Positions 36,335-47,707 of a stretch of 64,000 nucleotides of DNA are shown here, one piece after another. The number at the start of each line of letters is the position of its first letter. Position 1 is the first letter of the stretch. Below the pieces are notes generated by a model. It saw nothing but the letters and a program-made list of their open reading frames with translations, did no database searches and was not told where the DNA came from. Source of the stretch: [Leptolyngbya] sp. JSC-1 (GTDB taxonomy: Bacteria; Cyanobacteriota; Cyanobacteriia; Elainellales; Elainellaceae). Both the position numbers and the translations under genes were made by a program. The stretch spans positions 817,483 to 881,482 of the forward strand of contig KL662191.1 of the NCBI GenBank assembly GCA_000733415.1, read 5' to 3'.

Positions 36335-36763
36335 TTAGGAATTAGAATTCGCTGCGCGCAAAAGCGGTGAACCATTACTCTCGATATGCCGCCGCCACGA
36401 TTGATTGCAGCGGTTTTGACCCGACCAACAAAATCGTAACCGCGATCTGATCTGCAAACGAGATCAATACGCAGCAGGGGGGATTGCAGAATACTGGTTG
36501 GTTGATCCAGAACCAAAAACTGTGACGGTCAGGACTTACGCAGCTCAGCAATTTCTGCCCCCCTAGCCCTCCGAATCTGGGGGGAACCAGATTGGAAGCC
36601 CCCCAGATTTGGGGGATTTAAGGGGAAAATGCGTAAGTCCTGACGGTATTGTAATGGCAGCCTGGAGGCTACATGGAAGTTGGGGTGTTTTGCCATGATG
36701 ATCAAATCGTTTCACCTGCATTTCCAGCACTGCCAATAACCGCTGCTCAGATACTCAGACAGA
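36335..36763 (+). pseudogene. Uma2-family (DUF820) relic split by a MITE
   Basis: Typical Uma2 blocks survive in order: ITLDMPPPRLIAAV, then after a frameshift RDLICKRDQYAA, GGIAEYWLVDPEPKTVTV, then a 113-bp insertion, then YMEVGVFCHDDQIVSPAFPA and LPITAAQIL. Uma2 proteins are predicted PD-(D/E)XK-type endonucleases that are very abundant in cyanobacteria. In-frame stops, the frameshift, the lost N-terminus and the insertion all mark it as dead. It ends against the convergent malQ gene. Confidence 0.85.
36530..36642. mobile_element. MITE with 13-bp perfect TIRs and ACGGT target duplication
   Basis: CAGGACTTACGCA (36530-36542) and TGCGTAAGTCCTG (36630-36642) are exact inverted repeats. The flanks ACGGT (36525-36529) and ACGGT (36643-36647) are a 5-bp target-site duplication. 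The inside is G/C-tract palindromic (TCTGGGGGG, AGCCCCCCAG) and has no ORF. It interrupts the Uma2 relic between TVTV and its C-terminal segment. Confidence 0.92.
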
Positions 36764-36769
36764 CGCACT

Positions 36770-38269
36770 TCACCGACTATACATTCGTGTTAGCCGTAAT
36801 AACTGCTCGCTCAACTCGGGACTGAGTAGATCCAACTTTGTGAATCGCCAGCGCCACTGGCCATCGTTATAGCGTGGATCATTCATACGGGCGCGTCCAT
36901 CTAGGCCCAGTACATCCTGCAGGGGAATGACTGCCAGATCAGCAACCGAGGCGAGTGCAGCGCGGATGAATTCCCAGTTGATATTCTGAATCTCGTTCAG
37001 ATTCGCGTAGCCAAAATAATCTCCTACATGCTGTTTTTCAGCATCACCCGCCGTATTCCACCAGCCGATGGCCGTATCGTTGTCGTGAGTGCCAGGATAG
37101 ACGACGCAGTTATGGATATAGTGATGCGGCAGATAGGGATTGGACGGGTCGCCACCAAAGGCAAATTGAAGAATTCGCATGCCGGGAAAATCGAACCGAT
37201 CGCGTAGAAGTTCTACCTCCGGGGTAATGATACCCAGATCCTCGGCCATGACAGGTAAACTGCCTGTCGCGGCCTGCAGCACTTTAAAAAACTTGGCATC
37301 CGGCCCTTTGATCCACTCTCCGTTCATGGCGGTCGTTTCGCCGGCTGGCACCTGCCAATAGGCTTCAAAGCCCCGAAAATGATCGATGCGGACAATATCG
37401 ACGTATTGCAGCGTTGCCCGAAACCGATTTACCCACCAGGCAAAGTTGTCCTGCTCCATCTTCTCCCAGTCATACACTGGGTTGCCCCAGAGTTGTCCGG
37501 TAGCGCTAAAGTAATCGGGTGGCACCCCTGCCATAAAGGCGGGGTCGTAGGTGTCTAGATCGAGTTTGAACATATCGGGCGCAGCCCAGACATCAGCGCT
37601 ATTGTGGCAAACATAGATGGAAATGTCGCCGACAATCTGAATCCCTTTGCCGTTGGCGTAGGCGCGCAGTTTAGCCCACTGCTCAAAAAACTTGAACTGG
37701 ACAAACCGATGAAACCGAATCGGCTCTTGAAGCTGAGCAGCAGCTTGCTCTAGGGCCTCTGTTTCTCGCCGCACCAAAGCTCTATCCCACTGATTCCAAG
37801 GCTGGTTGCCGTTTGCCTCATAAAGAGCCATGAACAGCACATAGTCATCCAGCCACCAAGCCTGCTCCTGGCAAAATTGCTCATATCTATCGTTGGGCTG
37901 AAAACGAGCGAAAGCCTGCTGCAAATATTGGGTTTTATGGGGAATAACTTGATCGAAATTTACTCTGGCATAGGCGGGGTCCGCGTCTTCTGGTAAAGGC
38001 GTTAAATCGGCTGCATCTAACAATCCCTCGGCAGCGAGCTGGTCCAGATCAATTAAGAGAGGATTGCCAGCAAAGCTGCTGAAGTTCATGATGTAGGGGG
38101 AATGTTCCAGCCCTGTTGGGCCTAAGGGCAACACCTGCCACAGTTTCTGACCACTCCGCTCTAGAAAATCGATAAAGCCATAGGCGGCTTGCCCCAAATC
38201 GCCTATGCCGAAGCGGCTCGGCAAACAGGTAGGGTGTAACAAAATACCACTCGCACGTTGAAAAGCCAC
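36770..38269 (-). CDS. malQ: 4-alpha-glucanotransferase (amylomaltase, GH77)
   Basis: 499 aa, the usual bacterial length. The start MAFQRASGILLHPTCLPSRFGIGDLG and the motifs VDIVRIDHFRGFEAYW (nucleophile Asp), VMAEDLGIITPEV (Glu) and YPGTHDNDTAIGWW (third acid) identify GH77. It transfers glucan chains between maltodextrins during glycogen breakdown. It lies divergently from the treS-mak fusion ~0.8 kb away, so both belong to alpha-glucan metabolism. Confidence 0.97.
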   Translation of the reverse strand: MAFQRASGILLHPTCLPSRFGIGDLGQAAYGFIDFLERSGQKLWQVLPLGPTGLEHSPYIMNFSSFAGNPLLIDLDQLAAEGLLDAADLTPLPEDADPAYARVNFDQVIPHKTQYLQQAFARFQPNDRYEQFCQEQAWWLDDYVLFMALYEANGNQPWNQWDRALVRRETEALEQAAAQLQEPIRFHRFVQFKFFEQWAKLRAYANGKGIQIVGDISIYVCHNSADVWAAPDMFKLDLDTYDPAFMAGVPPDYFSATGQLWGNPVYDWEKMEQDNFAWWVNRFRATLQYVDIVRIDHFRGFEAYWQVPAGETTAMNGEWIKGPDAKFFKVLQAATGSLPVMAEDLGIITPEVELLRDRFDFPGMRILQFAFGGDPSNPYLPHHYIHNCVVYPGTHDNDTAIGWWNTAGDAEKQHVGDYFGYANLNEIQNINWEFIRAALASVADLAVIPLQDVLGLDGRARMNDPRYNDGQWRWRFTKLDLLSPELSEQLLRLTRMYSR

Positions 38270-38793
38270 AATCTATCCTTAATTACAAAATGAGAACTCA
38301 AGCGAATTGCAGGTAGTTATATGAGACAGAGGATGATCCAGTGAGTCAAACTTGCAGATCTGCCCATCCCGATCCAGTCTTCAATCAAAAAGTCTAATCC
38401 GGATTGATTCGAGTTGGTAATTCAAATCAAAATTAATTTGATTCCCCCCCCAATTGAGCATCTAGAGATGAAACTCTATCGACGTTGATTCGCCCGTCTG
38501 ATGGTCTGGCTACAGAGCCGTCGATTCGCCCAAATGCTTGCTAAATGGGTTGGCCAGAGGCGTTGGATCTAGGGTGTTTTCAGGGGCTAGATTTTTAGAG
38601 CGTACATATAACAAGCTACAAAGGCTGTTCGAGTTCTGTAAACTCCTGTTTATAAGGTTTACACGAACTGAAAGCCACAACTTCAAAAAGAAAGCATAAA
38701 GGTATCGTAGTTATACATAGGATCTAGAATTTCTATCTTTAGAATGAGGACAATATAGCTGAGAATTTCGTAAAGCTTTGTCACAGTAGCGCT

Positions 38794-38851
38794 TGTCTAG
38801 GAAATGCGTCCCTGAGATTTCCGTAGACAGGTTCAGGGTGGTCAGCCCTGA
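38794..38851 (+). other. two consecutive stem-loops in the treS-mak leader
   Basis: TGTCTA-g-GGAAAT-type arm pairs with ATTTCC-g-TAGACA (38794-38829). TCAGGG pairs with CCCTGA (38833-38851). They could form a structured leader or a small RNA. No T-run follows. Confidence 0.45.
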
Positions 38852-39024
38852 CGTGCAAGTCTGGAGACAATTAAGAAACTACTTATCACTTTCTGTTGGG
38901 TCTATTTACGCTAGAGTGAGCCAAACGCAGGTCAGCAGACGCTGTTTCCTGGTCTCTTGACCTTGGTGGAGGATGGCAGAACAGGAGGAGAAGCAATCTC
39001 CTGGATCTGCGCCAGACTGCGCCA

Positions 39025-39053
39025 GATCTGCACTGGATCTGCACTGGATCTGC
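39025..39053. repeat. 2.6 x 11-bp tandem repeat
   Basis: GATCTGCACTG twice plus GATCTGC, directly upstream of the alternative GTG start of the treS-mak gene. Confidence 0.9.
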
Positions 39054-39129
39054 AAAAGTGATAGGTATGTTATTGGCAAATCAGGATGCGACCATTAACT
39101 TGATTCAAGGGAACTGGACTGTGGAGAAC

Positions 39130-42582
<3,453 letters not shown>

Positions 42583-42838
42583 ATGGGTGAGGGGTAGGGG
42601 GTGAGGGGTGAGGGGTAGGGGGTGGAGGAGTAGGGGGTGGAGGAGTAGGGGGTGGAGGAGGGGTAGGCAATGAGAGTTTTCCACCAGAGCTTTGTCTTGG
42701 GCTTTAGTGCAGCTTCCTCCACTCATCCGCCCCTCACCCCCTACCCCCTACCCCTCACCCCTCACCCCCTACCCCCTACCCCCTACCCCCTACCCCTCCA
42801 CCCCTCACCCCCTACCCCCTACCCCCCACCCCCTACCC
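42583..42838. repeat. facing G-rich and C-rich STRR heptamer arrays
   Basis: 42589-42668 holds GGGGTGA/GGGGTAG units and GGTGGAGGAGTAGG variants. 42722-42838 holds CCCCTAC/CCCCTCA units. About 55 nt of ordinary DNA lie between. The arrays are inverted relative to each other, so each of the two convergent genes ends in G-rich sense RNA. The TAG stop of the hybrid kinase gene lies in the first unit of the right array. Confidence 0.93.
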
Positions 42839-45800
42839 CTGCGTCAAATCGAGCAGCACATCAAAACGGAATTCGTTCACCAGATCCATGAGCTGGTCGG
42901 TTAACTGGGGTTGGTCGGAGCCAAGTTGTTCGATTAGTTCAATACAGTGTTCGGCATCGAGTTGGGCTGCTGCTTGATGTAGCGCTAGATTCCAAGTTCG
43001 GGGTAAGGCATGCAGATCTGCACGGGTGAGCAACGTGGATTCGGCACTTGGCTCGGTTGGGTTGGAGTGTTGAAGGGGGACTACTTCAGCATAGACATAG
43101 GTGAGCTGCAGGTAGTTAGCGATCCTGTCGAGCAGCTCTTCAGATTTAAAGGGTTTAAGAATATAGCCATCGCAGCCTGCTGCTAGAATGCTGGAGCGTT
43201 CTTCTTCAAACGCACTGGCAGTCAGGGCAAGGATCACCGTAGGGGGTGAGGCGTCAGAGTCATGAGCTTGGGCCAGCCGCTTTGCTTCCTGAGTGCGAAT
43301 TTTTTGAGTAGCCGCATATCCATCCAGCACCGGCATACGCATATCCATCAGGATTAGGTGGGGCGACCACTGTTGCCAGCGGATCACCGCTTCTTCGCCA
43401 TGGATCGCTTCCTGTACCTCAAACCCTAATCTACTCAACAGGCGCACGACTAGCTTGCGATTCGTTACCTGATCCTCGACTACTAGAATGCGGTAGCGCG
43501 GTTGTTGAGGCGCTAAACTAACGATCTGTTTGCTGTGAATCGTCAGGTCTTCGGGCTGAGTTGGGCAAGCCGGAATCTTAAATTCGAAGGTTGCTCCCTG
43601 ACCCTTGGTGCTTCTAACGTTGATTTTGCCACCCATTAGCTCCACAAATCGCCGACTGATGGCCAAACCTAATCCAGTTCCTTCTTGAGATTGGCGTCCT
43701 GCTTCGGTCTGAACAAACGGATCAAATAAACTATCCAGTTCTGCAATTGCGATCCCAGGCCCGGTGTCCTCCACAGCAAAGTAAAGCAGCATCACATCTG
43801 GAGCCGACAGCAGGGACTGAAGTGGATCAGAGAGACGATGGGGTAGTCCGCCTGCGCCATCCTCTCCTCCAGTCGATATCGATATGGACGGGAAAGATTT
43901 GTGAGTGGCTTCTAGGCGAACCCGGAGCGTTACACCGCCAGCTGGTGTAAATTTAATCGCGTTGCCGAGCAAGTTGAATAGTACTTGCCGCAGTTTATTT
44001 TCGTCAGTTTGAATATAGCGAGGAACATTTAGAGCACAATCAAAAATGAGTGATAACCCTTTAACAGTTGCTTTTAGCTGTAGCGCTTCCTGTAGATTGT
44101 TGAGTAATTCATATAAGTCAAAGCTAGAAACATTAAAAGTAATTCTGCCAGCATCAATTTTAGACATCTCTAGAACATCATTGATTAGCTCCAGTAGATG
44201 TTCACCGCTACGTAGAATAATTTCTAGCTGTTCCTGCTGTTCCTGGACTAAACTGATGTCGTGGCTGAGCAATTGGGCAAAGCCAAGGATGGAATTGAGG
44301 GGAGTGCGCAGTTCGTGGCTCATGTTCGCTAAAAACTGACTTTTGGCTAAATTAGCGGCTTCTGCTGCTTCCTTAGCCTCGCGCAACGCCTCCTCTGCGT
44401 TTTTGAGATCGGTGATATCAGAGCAGACACCAATTACGCCTTTGATCTGACCTTCTGCATTCACAAACGGGCTGATGGTTGTGCGGTACCAGCGATTTTC
44501 ACCAAGCGCGTTGCGGATAGCTTGACTGGAAAACACTTGCTTTCGCTGAGTTACCATCACCTCTCGATTCGTAGCCCAAAATTCTTCCACTTGAGCAACA
44601 TTCGGATTGAAATCCAAATCAGTCTTGCCCAGCAACTCGTCTACAGAAACGCCGTAGATCTCAGCTGTTGCTTGATTTGCCGTCAAGAAACGCCCCGCTG
44701 CATCCTTAACAAAAATTGCGCTATCTACCGCGTTAATGATGGTTCGCAAAAAGGCTTGCTGAGCCTCTAGATCGGCTTCGACCTGCTTCCGCTCCTGAAT
44801 GTCCTGGATGACGCAAAGGAAATATTGCTGTTGCTGATCGCGCACCAGGGAACCTGTAATTTGCATCCAGCGGAATTGGCCGTTTTTGCAGATCAAGCGC
44901 TTTTCAAACGACACCGACGCAATTTCGGCGGCCAGCATCGCTCGAATCGACTCTTGATAAATGGTTTGGTCTTCAGGACAGGTGACAGCTTGAATCGTGC
45001 CGCAGAGCAGTTCGGTCTCGGTGTAGCCTAGCAACTGGCACAGTCGCTGATTCACCTGCAAAAATTGGCCCGATAGCGTCGCTTGGGCAATGCCTACTGC
45101 CGCCTGCTCAAAAATAGCCCGAAATCGAGCTTCACTGGTTTGGAGCGCAATTTCTACCTGCTTGCGTTCGCTGATATTGATTGACACTCCTACCATGCGG
45201 TTGAGGTGGCCTTGCGCGTCCGCAAAAACTTTTCCCTTTGCTAACACCCAAGTCGTGGAGTGATCCGCGAAAATTAAACGATGCACATCTTCAAATTCAC
45301 CCGTTGTCGCTACAGCCATTTTCATCTTTTGTATCACCCGCTCCTGATCCTCGGGATGGATCATCAGGATTCCTTCCTGTCCAGTCATCTGCCAGTTTTC
45401 GGCCTGCCATTGATTGCCGGTTGTATGCCGTCCAATGCACGTGATGTAATGATTGACAAAATCATGTTCCCAACAGACGATTTTGCTGGCTTCCAACGCT
45501 AGTCGCAATTGGGTTTCGCGTTTTTGCAGCGCAATTTCTGCTTGCTTTCGCACGGTGATATCTGCTGCCATCACAATTGCACTCTCGATTTCTTCCAACT
45601 TTTGAATCGGCGCAATACACACTTCGTAGTGAGCCATTGACTGGGTTTTGCCAATCCCCACAGCCCCAAAGTAAGCAGCTTCTCTCTGATCAAATACGGT
45701 TTTCAAAACAGTTTCTAGCTGATCAGGCTGGTCTGGGATGAGATAATCAGTAATGTTGCGGCCAATCAAGGTGCTGGCATCCCGCCCCGACAGAGAATGG

Positions 45801-47659
45801 TTAATAAACAGCGTTGTGCCCTGGCGATCTACCAGGCTGATGACGCTGGGAGTATTTTCCAGAATAGAACGCAATTTCGCTTCGGAGGCTTGCAAGGCTT
45901 CGGAGGCCTGTTTGTAGCCGGTAATGTCTCGTCCCACGGCCTGAAATTCAACCAACTCTCCATCGCTGTCAAAAATGGCTCGATTCGTCCACTGCTGCCA
46001 GCCGATCGTGCCATTTGCCTTTAGAACGGTATGCTCCTGGGTGAAGATGCAGTGTTCTGGTGTGGCGCGATTCAGCTCGGCGATCTGTTGCTGCACGAAG
46101 TCACGTTCGGCTGGGGGCACTAAGTTGAGAAAAGGTTGCCCGATTAGCTGGTCAGGCGTAGAGCCAAAATAGCGGCTGTAGGCTTGATTGACAAACGTGA
46201 GTATACCTTGCGGCGAAAAGCGACAGATAGCCTCGGTTTGGTCTTCCACAATGGCGCGGTAGCGTTCTTCGCTCTGGCGCAGGGTAGCTTCGGTCTGTCG
46301 TTGCTCGGTGATATCACGCCCAATTGCCTGAAACTCGATAATTGCGCCCGTCTCGTCGCAGACGGCAAAGTCGGTCCACTGAATCCAGCGGAGTTGGCCC
46401 TTGGCATCGGGAAGTAGGTGCTCTGTTGTGATCGCCGTTTTGGTTTGAGCCACGCTGATCAGTTTCTCAGCAGCAATTGTGCGATTTGGCTCTGGTAGCA
46501 GCCGCAGAAAACTTTGGCCCAAAATTTCGTGCAGCGGTTTGCCGAAATATGCACAGTAGGCGTGATTGGCAAATGTAATCGTGCCATCAGCTTGAAAGCA
46601 ACAGACTAGATCTGGCAGATTATTCAAAATACTGCAATAGCGGCTTTTGCTGGCCGTGAGGGCTTGGGTCAACTGCTGCCGTTCTGCCGCTTCCTGCTGA
46701 AGCGCCTCGTTTTTTTGCTGAAGCATCTGCTGGAGTGCCTCGATCACTTGGTGTAGATCTGCCGGATTTAGCATCCGCAGCACATCAGTTTGGGTAATGA
46801 TGCCCCGCAGTTCACCCAATGCGTTCGTAACCACCAACCGCCGCACCCGCAATTGCTGCATTCGCTGTTGGGCTGTCCAGAGCGTATCCTCTGCCTTCAC
46901 TGTAGACAAGGGCGTACTCATAACTATGGCCGCCGTCACCTGCTTTAGATTCAGCCCTAACGCTTGAAACTGAACAATATCGCGCTCTGTCACAATTCCT
47001 ACAGGCCGCAAACTCGTTCCCCCACAGGGTGGGTGCACCCCGGACGCAGTTAATTCCTGCCGCAACTCTAGCCGCTGTTCAGTCACGAACTCAGCCGCCA
47101 ACTCAGTTGAGTTCCTGGTGGATCTTCGGCCTGTTTCGATTGCTTCAACTAGCACCACACAGCTGACTTGCCGGGCTGCCATCAGATGGGCTAGCTGCAG
47201 CAGCGATAGGGCCGGCGAAGCATGGACCACCGATGGAGTCATCACCTCACCGACTTGCTTAAAACTGAGCAAGTATTCTGGTTTGAGCGCGGCTCGCATG
47301 CTTTCAGGCGTAATGATGCCAATCAGTTGACCCTGAGTGCCTACTACCGGAAGGTGACGAATTCGGTGCTGGCGCAACCGTTGTGAAACTGCAAAAATAT
47401 CAGCCGCTTCTGCTTCGCTACAGGTCTGCACTTGGCGCATCATTAACGCCGAGATCGGCATGGCCTCAATGTTCACTTCTGCTGCCGTAGCCCGCACAAT
47501 ATCTCGTTCGGTCAAAATTCCAACTAACTTTTCCCCTTCTGTTACTAAAACGCAGCTAGTGCGGCTGCGGCTCATGGCATCGATTGCAGTTTTAACAGAA
47601 TCATCAGGAGCAAAAACCAGCGAACAGGGTTGAATTGCCTGGGCAAAAGATAGCTGCAT
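42833..47659 (-). CDS. CBS-PAS hybrid sensor histidine kinase
   Basis: 1608 aa, cytoplasmic (no membrane helix). Four CBS domains (~1-305) come first; the third carries a ~45-residue insertion. A coiled coil and six PAS domains follow (~330-1100; e.g. ILNNLPDLVCCFQADGTI, IFEQAAVGIAQATLSG). Next are HisKA (LANMSHELRTPLNSILG), HATPase (NLLGNAIKFTPAGG, DTGPGIAIAELD, GTGLGLAISRRF) and a receiver (ILVVEDQ ... LILMDMRMPVLDGYAA). The signals are unknown; CBS domains commonly bind adenosine nucleotides. The C-terminal ~70 residues are helical, possibly a worn HPt. No output partner is adjacent. Confidence 0.94.
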   Translation of the reverse strand: MQLSFAQAIQPCSLVFAPDDSVKTAIDAMSRSRTSCVLVTEGEKLVGILTERDIVRATAAEVNIEAMPISALMMRQVQTCSEAEAADIFAVSQRLRQHRIRHLPVVGTQGQLIGIITPESMRAALKPEYLLSFKQVGEVMTPSVVHASPALSLLQLAHLMAARQVSCVVLVEAIETGRRSTRNSTELAAEFVTEQRLELRQELTASGVHPPCGGTSLRPVGIVTERDIVQFQALGLNLKQVTAAIVMSTPLSTVKAEDTLWTAQQRMQQLRVRRLVVTNALGELRGIITQTDVLRMLNPADLHQVIEALQQMLQQKNEALQQEAAERQQLTQALTASKSRYCSILNNLPDLVCCFQADGTITFANHAYCAYFGKPLHEILGQSFLRLLPEPNRTIAAEKLISVAQTKTAITTEHLLPDAKGQLRWIQWTDFAVCDETGAIIEFQAIGRDITEQRQTEATLRQSEERYRAIVEDQTEAICRFSPQGILTFVNQAYSRYFGSTPDQLIGQPFLNLVPPAERDFVQQQIAELNRATPEHCIFTQEHTVLKANGTIGWQQWTNRAIFDSDGELVEFQAVGRDITGYKQASEALQASEAKLRSILENTPSVISLVDRQGTTLFINHSLSGRDASTLIGRNITDYLIPDQPDQLETVLKTVFDQREAAYFGAVGIGKTQSMAHYEVCIAPIQKLEEIESAIVMAADITVRKQAEIALQKRETQLRLALEASKIVCWEHDFVNHYITCIGRHTTGNQWQAENWQMTGQEGILMIHPEDQERVIQKMKMAVATTGEFEDVHRLIFADHSTTWVLAKGKVFADAQGHLNRMVGVSINISERKQVEIALQTSEARFRAIFEQAAVGIAQATLSGQFLQVNQRLCQLLGYTETELLCGTIQAVTCPEDQTIYQESIRAMLAAEIASVSFEKRLICKNGQFRWMQITGSLVRDQQQQYFLCVIQDIQERKQVEADLEAQQAFLRTIINAVDSAIFVKDAAGRFLTANQATAEIYGVSVDELLGKTDLDFNPNVAQVEEFWATNREVMVTQRKQVFSSQAIRNALGENRWYRTTISPFVNAEGQIKGVIGVCSDITDLKNAEEALREAKEAAEAANLAKSQFLANMSHELRTPLNSILGFAQLLSHDISLVQEQQEQLEIILRSGEHLLELINDVLEMSKIDAGRITFNVSSFDLYELLNNLQEALQLKATVKGLSLIFDCALNVPRYIQTDENKLRQVLFNLLGNAIKFTPAGGVTLRVRLEATHKSFPSISISTGGEDGAGGLPHRLSDPLQSLLSAPDVMLLYFAVEDTGPGIAIAELDSLFDPFVQTEAGRQSQEGTGLGLAISRRFVELMGGKINVRSTKGQGATFEFKIPACPTQPEDLTIHSKQIVSLAPQQPRYRILVVEDQVTNRKLVVRLLSRLGFEVQEAIHGEEAVIRWQQWSPHLILMDMRMPVLDGYAATQKIRTQEAKRLAQAHDSDASPPTVILALTASAFEEERSSILAAGCDGYILKPFKSEELLDRIANYLQLTYVYAEVVPLQHSNPTEPSAESTLLTRADLHALPRTWNLALHQAAAQLDAEHCIELIEQLGSDQPQLTDQLMDLVNEFRFDVLLDLTQG

Positions 47660-47707
47660 AAGGGAGAGAACAGGGTTTCCGTGTCTATAGTAACCTTCCT
47701 CGCCCCA

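Larger units (their letters stand above)
38270..39129. other. 860-nt divergent regulatory region, malQ / treS-mak
   Basis: No gene. It contains repeated TCGATTCGCCC (near 38483 and 38520), two hairpins (38794-38851) and a 2.6 x 11-bp tandem repeat GATCTGCACTG (39025-39053) just before the upstream GTG option of treS-mak. Confidence 0.5.

Noticed and set aside
36280..36516. 78-codon reverse ORF upstream of malQ's 3' side
   Set aside because: It is the antisense of the Uma2 relic.
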